This document shows, piece after piece, positions 54,999 to 63,830 of a stretch of DNA of 64,000 nt. The stretch comes from an uncultured Synergistaceae bacterium (GTDB lineage: Bacteria; Synergistota; Synergistia; Synergistales; Dethiosulfovibrionaceae): assembly GCA_902489135.1 (NCBI GenBank), contig CABTYW010000001.1, positions 20,651 through 84,650 on the forward strand. The letters run 5' to 3'. Position numbers and translations under genes: made by a program. The notes beneath the pieces were generated by a model. It was not told the origin of the DNA. It ran no database searches and saw nothing but the letters and a program-made list of their open reading frames with translations. Position 1 is the first letter of the stretch, and every line of letters starts with the position of its first letter.

Positions 54999-55208
54999 TC
55001 AGTTCACCGACGTCACTTTATAGTCCTGATCTTCCACGGCTTTTTTCAGCAGGTCGTCGGCCACGTCCTTCTCAAGGGTCACCACGGCCGTCCCCTTCTC
55101 GTGGTTCACCACGGCGGAAGCGACGCCGTCAAGGGCCTCGAGGGCCTTTTTCACGCGGGCCTCGCAGTGGGCGCACATCATTCCTTCAACACTCAACGTT
55201 TTCATCAT
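54999..55208 (-). CDS. CopZ-like copper chaperone domain, possibly made independently from inside copA
   Basis: The last 69 codons of copA form a complete HMA domain: GMMCAHC (Cys784 and Cys787 in CopA numbering) with the full beta-alpha-beta-beta-alpha-beta length. Two in-frame ATG codons open it (55208 and 55205). Directly upstream on the minus strand is AAAAGGAGGAG (55225-55215), with a 6-base spacer, an ideal ribosome site inside the coding sequence. I infer that free CopZ could be translated here in addition to the CopA fusion. This looks like a former copA-copZ gene pair that lost the intervening stop. Confidence 0.5.
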   Translation of the reverse strand: MMKTLSVEGMMCAHCEARVKKALEALDGVASAVVNHEKGTAVVTLEKDVADDLLKKAVEDQDYKVTSVN

Positions 55209-57524
55209 GTTTTTCTCCTCCTTTTCGTATGTTGCACACTCCGGCTCAACGGGACAGGCCGGTTTATCCTTCTTGGCGCCGTGCAGGTCCAAAAAATTCA
55301 GGCGCAGCGCGTTGGATACCACGCAGAAGCTCGACAGGCTCATGGCTGCGGCGCCGAACATGGGGCTCAGCTTCCATCCCAAAAGGGATATCCATGCGCC
55401 GGCCGCCAGGGGAATGCCCACGATGTTGTAGATAAAGGCCCAGAACAGGTTTTCGTGGATGTTCCTCAACGTGGCGCGGCTCAGGCGGACGGCCGCCGGC
55501 ACGTCGAGAAGGCGACTGTTCATCAGCACCACGTCGGCGGCGTCGATGGCGATGTCGGTGCCGGCGCCGATGGCAATGCCCGTGTCGGCGCGGGTGAGGG
55601 CGGGTGCGTCGTTGATGCCGTCGCCCACCATGGCCGTCACGCCGCACTTTTGAAGTCGGCGGATCGCCGCCTCTTTGTCGCCGGGCAGCAGCCCCGCCAT
55701 GACTTGGTCCACGCCGGCCTGTGCGCCGACGGCCTCCGCCGTCAACTGGTTGTCGCCCGTGAGCATCACCACTTTGATGCCCATGCGCCGCAGTTCGGCC
55801 ACGGCTTGAGCGCTGTCCTCCTTGAGAGTGTCGGCCACGGCGATAATCCCCATGAACGTTCCGCCGCGCAGAAACAGCAAAGGCGTTTTGCCCTGCCGCG
55901 ACAGCGCTTCGGCCTTTTGCCTCATGGTCTCGGGCACGTCGGCCTGTCCGACGATGAACTTGAGGCTGCCGCCCCGCAGGACCTGACCGTTCTGAACCGC
56001 CGTCAGTCCGTTGCCGGGCAGCGCCTGAAACTCGCTGACTTCGCCCGCTTCGATGCTTTCCTCTTTTCCCCGGGCCATGACGGCGCGAGCCAGGGGATGC
56101 TCGCTGAGGCTTTCAAGGGCGCAGGCCGAAGCGAGGAGCTCTCTCCGGGAAAATCCCGAGGCGGGAACCACGTCGGTCACGACGGGACTGCCGCCGGTGA
56201 GCGTGCCTGTTTTGTCCAGGGCGACGATCTGCGTGCGTCCCGTGGCTTCAAGGGCTGCCGCCGTTTTAAACAGAATTCCGTTTTTAGCGCCAAGGCCGCT
56301 GCCCACCATAATGGCCACGGGAGTGGCCAGGCCGAGGGCGCAGGGGCAGCTGATGACCAACACGGAAATACCGCGCGCCAGAGCGAAGCCCAAGTCTTTG
56401 CCCAGCAGCAGCCACACTGCAGCGGTGAGAACGGCGATGGCCATGACGGCGGGAACGAAAATACCGGAAATGCGGTCGGCGGCTTTGGCGATGGGCGCCT
56501 TTGTGGCCGCCGCGTCGCCCACCATGCGGATGATCTGCGACAGCGTGGTGTCCTGTCCCACGCGGGATGCGCGACATTTCAAATACCCCGACTGATTCAC
56601 CGTGGCCGCGCTGACGTGATCGCCCACAGTTTTGTCCACGGGAAGACTTTCTCCCGTCAGCGCCGACTGGTCAAGCGCCGAGTTGCCCTCCACGATGACG
56701 CCGTCCACGGGAACCGTCTCCCCCGGACGGACGGCAAAGAGATCGCCCACGGCAACCTGCTCGACGGGTACGACGATTTCCCGGCCGTCACGGATGACCG
56801 TCGCCCGTTGCGGAGCCAAATTCATCAGGCTTTTCAGCGCGTCGGTGGTGCGGCCCTTGGAGCGGGCTTCCAGCATTTTGCCCACGGTGATGAGCGTCAG
56901 GATCATGGCGGCGGACTCGAAATAGAATTCCTTCATCAGAGCGGCGCCGGCCCCATGGCCCCGCGCCAGTTCCCCCGTCATGGCAAACAGCGCCGCAACG
57001 CTGTAAACGAAGGCTGCCGCCGAGCCCATCGCCACCAGAGTATCCATGTTGGGAGCACCGTGCAGCAATCCCTTGAAGCCCTTGACGAAAAAACTTCTGT
57101 TGATGTACATGACCGCCGCCGAAAGCAACATCTGAACCATTCCGAGCCCGACGAAATTGCCGTGGAAAAAGGCCGGAAGGGGCCAGCGGAACATGGCATG
57201 CCCCATGGAAAAATACATCAGCACCGCCAGAAACAACAGAGATCGCCCGAGGCGACGCTTCAGCGCCGGCGTCTCGTGATCCTCCAGAGCTTCTTCGTCG
57301 GCACGGCGTCGGGACGCGGCCTCGCCGCCCTTGACCGACGCGGCGTATCCCGCTTTCGTCACGGCGTCGATCACCGCCTCCGCGGAGGCCGTCCCCCGGA
57401 CGTTCATGGAGCGGGTCAGCAGCGAAACCGAGACCGACGTCACTCCGGGAACCTTGGACACGGCTTTTTCCACGGCGGCGCTGCAGGCCGCGCAGCTCAT
57501 GCCGCTCACGTGATAACTTTTCAT
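54999..57524 (-). CDS. copA: Copper-exporting P1B-type ATPase with N- and C-terminal HMA domains
   Basis: An 841-residue Cu(I) efflux pump of the inner membrane. N-terminal HMA with GMSCAAC (Cys11, Cys14); eight helices; TGES in the actuator domain; transmembrane metal site CPC at 393-395; phosphorylation site DKTGT from Asp437; HP (SEHPLA) and the hinge [11 protein letters not shown] second HMA is fused at the C-terminus (from ~773), which is uncommon. The start is ATG 57524, behind AGAGGTG; upstream in-frame codons overlap the csoR-copA spacer. It follows csoR in a copper-responsive operon. Confidence 0.95.
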   Translation of the reverse strand: MKSYHVSGMSCAACSAAVEKAVSKVPGVTSVSVSLLTRSMNVRGTASAEAVIDAVTKAGYAASVKGGEAASRRRADEEALEDHETPALKRRLGRSLLFLAVLMYFSMGHAMFRWPLPAFFHGNFVGLGMVQMLLSAAVMYINRSFFVKGFKGLLHGAPNMDTLVAMGSAAAFVYSVAALFAMTGELARGHGAGAALMKEFYFESAAMILTLITVGKMLEARSKGRTTDALKSLMNLAPQRATVIRDGREIVVPVEQVAVGDLFAVRPGETVPVDGVIVEGNSALDQSALTGESLPVDKTVGDHVSAATVNQSGYLKCRASRVGQDTTLSQIIRMVGDAAATKAPIAKAADRISGIFVPAVMAIAVLTAAVWLLLGKDLGFALARGISVLVISCPCALGLATPVAIMVGSGLGAKNGILFKTAAALEATGRTQIVALDKTGTLTGGSPVVTDVVPASGFSRRELLASACALESLSEHPLARAVMARGKEESIEAGEVSEFQALPGNGLTAVQNGQVLRGGSLKFIVGQADVPETMRQKAEALSRQGKTPLLFLRGGTFMGIIAVADTLKEDSAQAVAELRRMGIKVVMLTGDNQLTAEAVGAQAGVDQVMAGLLPGDKEAAIRRLQKCGVTAMVGDGINDAPALTRADTGIAIGAGTDIAIDAADVVLMNSRLLDVPAAVRLSRATLRNIHENLFWAFIYNIVGIPLAAGAWISLLGWKLSPMFGAAAMSLSSFCVVSNALRLNFLDLHGAKKDKPACPVEPECATYEKEEKNMMKTLSVEGMMCAHCEARVKKALEALDGVASAVVNHEKGTAVVTLEKDVADDLLKKAVEDQDYKVTSVN

Positions 57525-57664
57525 TATGGCACCTCTTCTCCCGTTCTCTTTGAGCTGAAGGCACCGCGCCAGCGCCTCAAAAAGGCCTGACTGTCCGGGG
57601 CGGAAGTGCACCGCCGCCGGCGAACGCCCTCGGCGCATCGGCGGCGCCTTTCAGCGCACCTTTT

Positions 57665-58003
57665 CTATTTCATCATCTTTTGCAGCGTTATCACCAATTC
57701 ATCGATCACGCCGTCCCGGCCTTCGCGGATCCCCTCGGCAACGCAGCTGCGGATGTGGGCGGACAGAAGCTCGCGGTTGAAGGCGTTGATGGCGGCCGTC
57801 ACCGCCGAACACTGAACGAGGATTTCGGGGCAATAGGCGTTTTTCTCCACCATGCCCTTGATGCCGCGAATCTGTCCCTCAATGCGGTTCAGACGATGGA
57901 TGAGCTTTCGGTACTCTTCGGAGCTTCGGATTTTCTTCTGATGAACTTCGAATTCGCCGCTCTCTCGTTGAAGAGCGCGGCATTTTTTCGCCGTTTCCGC
58001 CAT
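57665..58003 (-). CDS. csoR: CsoR-type copper-sensing repressor
   Basis: A 112-residue all-helical DUF156 repressor. Cu(I) ligands Cys58, His83 and Cys87 have exactly the C-x24-H-x3-C spacing of CsoR. RLNRIEGQIRGIKGMVE is the DNA/tetramer helix (given in part). Cu(I) binding releases it from DNA. The N-terminal ~25 residues are an extra tail. It autoregulates the csoR-copA operon through the palindrome at 58074-58091. ATG 58003 follows AGAGGGG. Confidence 0.92.
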   Translation of the reverse strand: MAETAKKCRALQRESGEFEVHQKKIRSSEEYRKLIHRLNRIEGQIRGIKGMVEKNAYCPEILVQCSAVTAAINAFNRELLSAHIRSCVAEGIREGRDGVIDELVITLQKMMK

Positions 58004-58044
58004 GGAACGTCCCCTCTTTTCATTTTAAAACATCCCCTTATGGC

Positions 58045-58091
58045 AAAATATCCCCTCACGGCTTTTTTGTCAAGTACCCCCATGGGGTATA
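58045..58091 (-). promoter_or_regulatory. csoR-copA promoter with CsoR operator
   Basis: Minus-strand TTGACA (58068-58073), a 17-base spacer and TATTTT (58045-58050). Overlapping the upstream edge is a G/C-tract palindrome TATACCCCATGGGGGTAC (58074-58091), which fits CsoR operators. Two further AGGGGAT tracts lie around and downstream of the -10. Confidence 0.75.
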
Positions 58092-58256
58092 AAGCCCCCG
58101 CGGCAAAAAAACGCCGCAAACGCACAAAAGGCGCCTGCGGCGGTATATGGGGCAAAAAAATTTCAGTGAAACTCGTCGGCCGGCACCGTCGGCACGATAC
58201 GAGTCCGGTTCGTGGCGCTCCGCTCACGAAGGCGGCCGCCCGATGCCGCAGGTCCC

Positions 58257-58718
58257 TCAGTGTAAGGGAATTGCGGCCAGGGCATTGAAGGGACTGCCGT
58301 CGAGAAGCAACGTGGATGTGGCGAGGTAAACAAAGCAGTCGGTCTCGTCGTCGTAAAAACGGACCACCTTCATCTTGCGGAAGATGCCCGAGCGGGATTT
58401 CAAGACCTGTTTTTCCCTTTTCTGCGCGGCACTGACGCGAAGAGGCGCCGCATCGGTTTTGACGAGAGACAGCGAAAAACGTGCCGGATCTTCGGCAAGT
58501 CCCACGGCACCGGAAATTCCGCCGGTTTTGGCATAGGAAACATAGCAGACGATGGAGGGAAAGTCAGGATCGCGAAAGCCTTCCACCACCACTTTATGGT
58601 TGGGGCCGAAAAGCTTGAAGGCCGTGTCCGTGCTTCCCACTTCCCAACGGTCCCTCCCGGAGCAGCACGGCGCGGCGCAAAGAAAAATCAAAACAGCCAG
58701 AATAAATTTTTTTGTCAT
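58257..58718 (-). CDS. creA: CreA family exported protein
   Basis: A 153-residue protein with a signal peptide (~1-20, ending near CCSG, so a lipoprotein-like Cys cannot be excluded). The CreA pattern is continuous: EVGSTDTAFKLFGPNHKVVV, then CYVSYAKTGGISGAVGLAEDP, KVVRFYDDETDCFVYLA and a final SPFNALAAIPL. The family's function is unknown. ATG 58718 follows GAAGGGG, 56 bases after the vWA gene. Confidence 0.88.
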   Translation of the reverse strand: MTKKFILAVLIFLCAAPCCSGRDRWEVGSTDTAFKLFGPNHKVVVEGFRDPDFPSIVCYVSYAKTGGISGAVGLAEDPARFSLSLVKTDAAPLRVSAAQKREKQVLKSRSGIFRKMKVVRFYDDETDCFVYLATSTLLLDGSPFNALAAIPLH

Positions 58719-58774
58719 GGCAGTTCCCCTTCGGACATCACAATCCCCCGGCATTCCGGCTTCTTCGTCGGAGC

Positions 58775-59629
58775 CTATTTCTTCCAGTCGGTGCCCACGC
58801 TGCCCTGAGAACGGTAGGACTTCAGCGCGGCGCCGGCGCGCTCAAAGGCATCCTTGAGGCCCGTGGAGTCGGCCTGATAGTCCATGGCGGAATCCGCGGG
58901 AATGGCCAGAGAGCCGGCTTCGGCAACCGAATCCATGTTGGCGCCCATGAAAATAAACTGCCAACCGTATTTCTCCTGAGCGTCGGACACCAGTTTTTTC
59001 ACGTCGGCACGGCTGAATTCACGGCTGGCGTTCTCAAGTCCGTCGGTCATGATCATAAAGATGACCCCTTGGGAACGCGGACAGGTTCCCGTCTCTTTAA
59101 AGCTCCCGTCGAGGCGCAAAATCGTCGAGCCCATGGCGTCAAGCAGTGCCGTCGTTCCGCGGGCGTAATATTCTCGCTCCGTCAGAGCTTTGACCTCTTT
59201 GACGGGCACATTTTCGTAGAGCATCTCGTATCGGTTGTCAAAGAGCACGGTGGTCACCACGGCTTTTGGAGCCTCGGCGCGCTGGCCGGCGATAAAGCCG
59301 TTGTAGCCGCCGATGGTGTCCGACGTGAGGCGCTGCATTGAGCCCGATCGGTCGAGGATGCAGACGATGTGCAACTTTTCGCTGTCCCTTTCAGCGGGAC
59401 ATTGGGACGTGCAGCGGTGCATCAGCTCGGGCAAGGGCTTGGGGGGACACACCGGTGAAATGCGGCATCCCGATTTCTGCTGCGTTTGCTGTATTTGCTG
59501 TGTTTGCTGAATTTGCCGCATCGGCGCCCCCTGAAGCGCCTGCGTTTCCGCAGGGCACTTCGACGCCGCCGCCGAAGCGGCCGACAGAGTCGAAATGATC
59601 ATCAACGCCGCAAATTTTCGAAAATTCAT
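58775..59629 (-). CDS. Exported von Willebrand factor A domain protein
   Basis: A 284-residue protein. Signal peptide ~1-23. A short glutamine-rich repeat (IQQTQQIQQTQQ at 40-51) and a cysteine-rich linker follow. The vWA domain has a full MIDAS: DRSGSM at 93-98, TTALLDA region Thr and TDGLEN Asp. vWA proteins bind partners through a metal; the ligand is unknown. ATG 59629 follows AAGGAGG. Confidence 0.85.
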   Translation of the reverse strand: MNFRKFAALMIISTLSAASAAASKCPAETQALQGAPMRQIQQTQQIQQTQQKSGCRISPVCPPKPLPELMHRCTSQCPAERDSEKLHIVCILDRSGSMQRLTSDTIGGYNGFIAGQRAEAPKAVVTTVLFDNRYEMLYENVPVKEVKALTEREYYARGTTALLDAMGSTILRLDGSFKETGTCPRSQGVIFMIMTDGLENASREFSRADVKKLVSDAQEKYGWQFIFMGANMDSVAEAGSLAIPADSAMDYQADSTGLKDAFERAGAALKSYRSQGSVGTDWKK

Positions 59630-59685
59630 GGAAAAACCTCCTTTGAGAGTGATAGTGACCGTAAACAAAATTTCAACGCCAAGAC

Positions 59686-60561
59686 TCACCGCATCATGAA
59701 CTGTTTCAGCAGCTGCGCCGCTCCCAGAAGAGGGGCGTGCGCCCCGAGGCTCGCAAGGCGCATGTCGGGTCCGGGTCGATAAGGTGGAGCCAGCAGCGGC
59801 TGCATATAATCGCGCAGGTCATCGAGCAGTCCGTCCAGACGGGACAGGCCGCCGCCCACGACGATGGCCTCGGGATCAAGCAGATGGATCACCGACACGA
59901 AGGCGCAGGCCAGAGCGCGCAGCCCCGTGGCGAAGTACATGGCCAGCCAGGCGCTCTCGCGCTCCTCCCAAAGGACTTTCATGTCGCGCCCGTAACCGCA
60001 CTTTTCGCCGGCGGCTTCCAGGACGTCGGCGGAGAAAAAACTTTCCACGTGACCGCGTCCGCCGCAACCGCAGCCCTTGTCCAGCAGCAAAGGAAAGTGA
60101 CCGATCTCGCCGGTGTGTCCGGTCAATCCCTGCACGGGCTGACCGTTGACGATCACCGATCCGCCGACGCCCGTCCCCAGCGAGCAGAACAGAAAATTTT
60201 TCAGACCTTTCGCCGCACCGTCCGCCATTTCGCCGACGGCGGCGCAGTCACAGTCGTTGGCCAGAAAAACTCGGCGCCCGGCCATTTTTTCAAGATCTAA
60301 AGCGGTCAATCCGTCCCAGCCCTTTTGATTGGGAACGCAGTCAACGCGCTGCTCTTTTCGGTTCACCATTCCCGGAACGCCCAACGCCAGCGGCGCGCCG
60401 TCGGGCACCTTCAAATCCCGAAGAACTCCGAAAATCGCGTCCATGACCGCCCGAGGCGTGCGCTGCAAAGGCGTGGCAACGATTTTTTCAGCTGTCACCC
60501 TTCCGTCATCGACAAGTCCGACGGCCAATTTATGGCCGCCGATATCAGCGGCGGCAATCAC
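59686..60561 (-). CDS. ROK family sugar kinase or regulator-type kinase
   Basis: A 291-residue ROK protein. The ATP site reads ADIGGHKLAVG, the catalytic Asp lies in NDCDCAAVGE, and the zinc motif is GEIGH with CGCGGRGHVE. Enzymes of this class phosphorylate glucose, N-acetyl-sugars or fructose; no helix-turn-helix is present, so it is a kinase rather than a repressor. The start is GTG 60561, which overlaps the upstream stop as GTGA and follows GGAGCGG, so it is coupled to the thioesterase gene. Confidence 0.88.
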   Translation of the reverse strand: MIAAADIGGHKLAVGLVDDGRVTAEKIVATPLQRTPRAVMDAIFGVLRDLKVPDGAPLALGVPGMVNRKEQRVDCVPNQKGWDGLTALDLEKMAGRRVFLANDCDCAAVGEMADGAAKGLKNFLFCSLGTGVGGSVIVNGQPVQGLTGHTGEIGHFPLLLDKGCGCGGRGHVESFFSADVLEAAGEKCGYGRDMKVLWEERESAWLAMYFATGLRALACAFVSVIHLLDPEAIVVGGGLSRLDGLLDDLRDYMQPLLAPPYRPGPDMRLASLGAHAPLLGAAQLLKQFMMR

Positions 60562-61313
60562 GGGGTCCGCTCCGTCAGAGGCGCCCACTGCGTGGCAAAA
60601 CAGGCGATGAGCGTTCCCTCGGTGTTTTTGATCTCGTGCAGATACTTCAGTTCGCCCGTCTGCTGGGCGGTCACCACAAGATCCATGCCGTACACCGCCT
60701 CACGCTTATAGAGAATATCGGCACCCACGATACCGCATCGCAGATAGACGTCCCGGGGCACGGCCTCGGCGGCCCAGCTCAGATAGTAGGCGTTGTTCAC
60801 GTGCCCGTTGACGTCCAGCTCTCCCAGTCTGACGTGCAGCTGAAGTTGAATATCGGCGCAGGTCAGCCTTTCGGGCTCCCTCAAAAGAGGTTCGAAGGGC
60901 GGGTTCTCCATGGTGCGCACGAAGGCGGAAGGCAACCGGCGGCTCAACCGCTGCGGACGACGGCTTTTCAGATCCACATAAATCCACAGACTGTCGGCCA
61001 TGCCGAACTGCCGGTCATTTTCGTCATACAGGACAAAGCGCCGCGCCGAGTAGAGGTCGCGCAACATCACGTGCCCCGTGTTGATCGTTCCCGAATCGCC
61101 GGCGGCCAGCGGGCGGCTCAGGCGAATGGAATATTGACGCAGCATCCAGCCGCATCCGTTGTTCCAATACTCGTCGCCGGGGCGCGCCCATTCTACGGCC
61201 CCATCGGCTGCATCCTGAAGCATGTTCAGAATGTGAAAGGGCTTCTGAGCATGACAGGGAGTCACTTCGGACAGGGGAACGGAAAAGCTTTTTGTAAACA
61301 TCAATGCCATCAT
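60558..61313 (-). CDS. Acyl-ACP thioesterase (FatA/FatB type)
   Basis: A 251-residue double-hotdog enzyme. The first half has NNGCGWMLRQYSIRLSRP and the WIYVDLKSRRPQRL stretch typical of bacterial acyl-ACP thioesterases. The catalytic Asn/His pair sits in DVNGHVNNAYY of the second half. It releases free fatty acids from ACP. The ATG at 61313 follows CAGGAGG. An extended -10 (TGATAAAAT, 61367-61375) lies upstream. Pairing with a ROK kinase is unusual. Confidence 0.88.
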   Translation of the reverse strand: MMALMFTKSFSVPLSEVTPCHAQKPFHILNMLQDAADGAVEWARPGDEYWNNGCGWMLRQYSIRLSRPLAAGDSGTINTGHVMLRDLYSARRFVLYDENDRQFGMADSLWIYVDLKSRRPQRLSRRLPSAFVRTMENPPFEPLLREPERLTCADIQLQLHVRLGELDVNGHVNNAYYLSWAAEAVPRDVYLRCGIVGADILYKREAVYGMDLVVTAQQTGELKYLHEIKNTEGTLIACFATQWAPLTERTP

Positions 61314-61366
61314 GCAGCTGCCTCCTGAATTTTCTCTTTGAAAGCGAAGCCATCGCTGACACATTG

Positions 61367-61375
61367 ATTTTATCA
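61367..61375 (-). promoter_or_regulatory. Extended -10 promoter of the thioesterase gene
   Basis: Minus-strand TGATAAAAT at 61367-61375, about 54 bases before the start; the -35 is weak. Confidence 0.45.
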
Positions 61376-61406
61376 CGGACGAGGCATGACATAAAGAATT
61401 CCCCAT

Positions 61407-61436
61407 CAAAATGCCGGCGCCTAAAGACGCCGGCAT
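61407..61436 (-). terminator. Terminator of lysA
   Basis: A 9-bp stem ATGCCGGCG/CGCCGGCAT (61411-61419 with 61428-61436) is followed on the minus strand by TTTTG. Confidence 0.6.
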
Positions 61437-61445
61437 GAAGCGGGA

Positions 61446-62696
61446 TCAGATCTGTCCGGCCAGAAGATCTTCCAGAGACTGGCGCCGTACTGCTTCGCGG
61501 GCTTTTCCGCCGCTTGCGAAGATCACGCCGGGACGGGGCGTGGCGTTGTAGCCGTTAAACATGGAGAAGGCATAGGCGCCTGTCAGAGGAACGGCCAAAA
61601 CGTCACCGCGGCGCAGCTCCGGCACCGCCGCGTCCATGGACATGACATCTCCCGTCTCGCAGCACGGACCGGCAATGGCGGCGCGTTTCGTCACGGGACG
61701 CTCGACATCGTCCGCAAGGCGCACTTCGTAGCGGGCGCCGTAGAGCTGCGGTCTGGGATTGTCGGTCATGCCGCCGTCGACCGCCACGTAAGTGCGCACT
61801 CCGGGAATTTCCTTGACGCTGCGCACGGTGTACAGAATGACGCCCGCTTCGCCGACAATCCACCGCCCGGGTTCGAAGATCACCTCGGGGCGCTTCAGCT
61901 GCAAATCGGCGCACCGCTGATCCACACGGTCGAGGATCGTTCCGATGAACGCTTCGGCCCGCACCGGCGGATCGCCGGGAAGTTCGGGAATGCCGAAACC
62001 GCCGCCCAAATCCAACTCGCGCGCCTCAAAGCCCGCGGATTTGCGAAGGTCGCGCAACAACCCCGTCATGACCTCGGCGGCCGCCAGGTGAGCTTCCATG
62101 TCGCGAATCTGCGACCCCACGTGGACCTGCAATCCGGCCAAATCAAGCCACGGACAATCCAGAGCGCGTTTTACGGCGCGCTCCAGATGAGCCGTGGGCA
62201 CGCCGAACTTGCAGTCCCTCTGGGCCGTTTGAATTTGACGCAGCGTGTGCGCCTCAATTCCCGGGCTGACGCGAAACAGAATTTTCTGCCGCCTCCGCAG
62301 CTCTTCCGTCAAAACCGACAGCAGCTCCAGCTCATCCTCACTGTCCACCACCAAAGTTCCGGCGCCGTTTTCCAGTGCGGCGCGCAGGAAACTCTCCGAT
62401 TTCGCGTTGCCGTGCAGCATGACCCGCTCGGCGGGAGATCCCGCCCGGCAGGCCAGGTAAAACTCCCCTTCCGAGACCACATCCAGTCCCAGTCCCTCTT
62501 CGTTCACCAGACGCGCCATGGCGAGAGTCAAAAAGGCCTTTCCCGCGTAGCAGATCCTCGCCCTTCTCCCCGAAACCGCCGCGCGAAGAAGGCGACAGCG
62601 CCGACGGATCATCTCTTCGTCCATGACATACAGAGGCGTGCCGAAGCGCCGCGCCAGCTCCGGGAGGTCGCAACCGCCCCATGTGAGATGCTTCAT
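61446..62696 (-). CDS. lysA: Diaminopimelate decarboxylase
   Basis: A 416-residue fold-type III PLP enzyme that makes lysine from meso-diaminopimelate. PLP lysine Lys53 in CYAGKAF; HVGSQIRD; GGGFGIPE glycine loop; EPGRWIVGEAG; GPCCETGD with the catalytic Cys; and GAYAFSMFNGYN near the end. The start is ATG 62696, after AAAGGAAG; an upstream TTG is less likely. The gene has a strong promoter and a possible leader attenuator. Confidence 0.93.
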   Translation of the reverse strand: MKHLTWGGCDLPELARRFGTPLYVMDEEMIRRRCRLLRAAVSGRRARICYAGKAFLTLAMARLVNEEGLGLDVVSEGEFYLACRAGSPAERVMLHGNAKSESFLRAALENGAGTLVVDSEDELELLSVLTEELRRRQKILFRVSPGIEAHTLRQIQTAQRDCKFGVPTAHLERAVKRALDCPWLDLAGLQVHVGSQIRDMEAHLAAAEVMTGLLRDLRKSAGFEARELDLGGGFGIPELPGDPPVRAEAFIGTILDRVDQRCADLQLKRPEVIFEPGRWIVGEAGVILYTVRSVKEIPGVRTYVAVDGGMTDNPRPQLYGARYEVRLADDVERPVTKRAAIAGPCCETGDVMSMDAAVPELRRGDVLAVPLTGAYAFSMFNGYNATPRPGVIFASGGKAREAVRRQSLEDLLAGQI

Positions 62697-62744
62697 CGTC
62701 GCCGCACTTCCTTTCAAATTCAAATTTTTCGCCTCGACGCCGCT

Positions 62745-62778
62745 AAAAAACGACCGTACCGGCGCGCCGGCACATCGA
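62745..62778 (-). terminator. Possible attenuator in the lysA leader
   Basis: On the minus strand a GC-rich stem (GTGCCGG with CCGGTAC around a CGCG loop, 62757-62774) is followed by GGTCG and six T (62745-62750), between promoter and start codon. Confidence 0.45.
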
Positions 62779-62800
62779 AGCCGGGCGATTTACCATAAAA

Positions 62801-62828
62801 ATTATAGGCCGGGCAAGGGGATTGTCAA
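62801..62828 (-). promoter_or_regulatory. lysA promoter
   Basis: Minus-strand TTGACA (62823-62828), a 16-base spacer and consensus TATAAT (62801-62806). Confidence 0.75.
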
Positions 62829-62883
62829 GAAAAACGCCCAAAATTATCTGAATATTTCTTATAAATTGAACGCGGGCCCCCTC

Positions 62884-62912
62884 TGGAAAATCCAGCTCAA
62901 CTGTGCTAATAT
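62884..62912 (+). promoter_or_regulatory. Promoter of the cytidylate-kinase-like gene
   Basis: TGGAAA (62884-62889), a 17-base spacer and TAATAT (62907-62912) preceded by TGC, an extended -10. Confidence 0.5.
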
Positions 62913-63048
62913 AAATAAAAACACTATGGACACTTTGTCGGTTTTTTGTGCAAAAAAACAGCAGCGGAAAAGGTGCGCCGAGGAAAGAACGCTTCCTGAG
63001 CGTTCATCGCCACCGTTGAGCCATTTAAGACAGAGAGGATGATGAAAC

Positions 63049-63663
63049 ATGACCGCACGGATTATCACCATCAGCCGTGAGTACGGAAGCGGCGGACGGG
63101 GCATCGGAGAGCAGGCTGCGGCCCTTTTGGGTTACAGCTTTTACGACAAAATTCTCATCGATCTCGCTGCCAAGAAGAGCGGCTTCGCCATTGATTACAT
63201 CAAAAACACCGAAGAGCAGGTGACGCCCAATTTCCTGTTCAACCTGGCGGCCAACGGCTATTACAGCAACAGCATGCTCATACACGACGGCCTGCCCGCG
63301 TCGGACAAACTCTTTATTCTCCAGAGCAAAATCATCCGCGAGCTGGCCGACAAAGGTCCCTGCGTCATTGTGGGACGCTGCGCCGATTATATTCTGCGCG
63401 AGAGAAAAGACTGCCTCAACATCTTTGTGCACGCGCCGCTGGCCGACCGCGTCGAGCGTGCCGTCTCCGAATACGGCCTGGCCGCCGACGACGCCCAAAG
63501 CACCGTCAAGCGCAACGACAAAATCCGCTCAAAACATTATCAGTATTATGCCTGTGCCCATTGGGGAGAAACCCACAATTATCATTTGACTGTCAACAGC
63601 AGCGTTCTCGGCTGCTTCAAAACCGCCGAGCTCATCGTCGAAGCCGCCAAAAAATTTGCCTGA
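63049..63663 (+). CDS. Cytidylate kinase-like family protein
   Basis: A 204-residue P-loop protein. ISREYGSGGRGIGEQAA forms the nucleotide-binding start, as in the cytidylate-kinase-like family, which is distinct from classical Cmk. VIVGRCADYILRE and FVHAPLADRVERAV follow. The C-terminal YYACAHWGETHNYHLTVNS is characteristic of the family. The phosphate acceptor is not established. ATG 63049 follows AGAGAGGATGATG. Confidence 0.85.
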   Translation: MTARIITISREYGSGGRGIGEQAAALLGYSFYDKILIDLAAKKSGFAIDYIKNTEEQVTPNFLFNLAANGYYSNSMLIHDGLPASDKLFILQSKIIRELADKGPCVIVGRCADYILRERKDCLNIFVHAPLADRVERAVSEYGLAADDAQSTVKRNDKIRSKHYQYYACAHWGETHNYHLTVNSSVLGCFKTAELIVEAAKKFA

Positions 63664-63757
63664 GGACTCGTGTGATGCGCTCCGACGAGAGGCCCATACC
63701 CCGATGGGGCGAAATCCCGCTCCGTTGTCACAACGCAAAACCTCACTCATGAAACGA

Positions 63758-63793
63758 CCCAGGGGGAACCGCTCTTGAGCGGTTCCCCCTGGG
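63758..63793. terminator. Long hairpin between converging genes
   Basis: A 16- to 17-bp perfect stem (63758-63774 with 63777-63793) with a tiny loop. No T-run follows on the + strand, but its position between two gene ends suggests termination or mRNA end protection. Confidence 0.55.
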
Positions 63794-63830
63794 GGATGCT
63801 TCAAGGACGCACTTGCGAAAAAACGCCCCC

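Noticed and set aside
54999..55208. A simple annotation of copZ as a separate gene
   Set aside because: The frame is continuous with copA with no stop, so it is reported as an internal start rather than a proven separate gene.
55101..57590. An 829-codon open frame antisense to copA
   Set aside because: Entirely mirrors copA, is His/Arg/Gly-rich and has no domain; not a gene.
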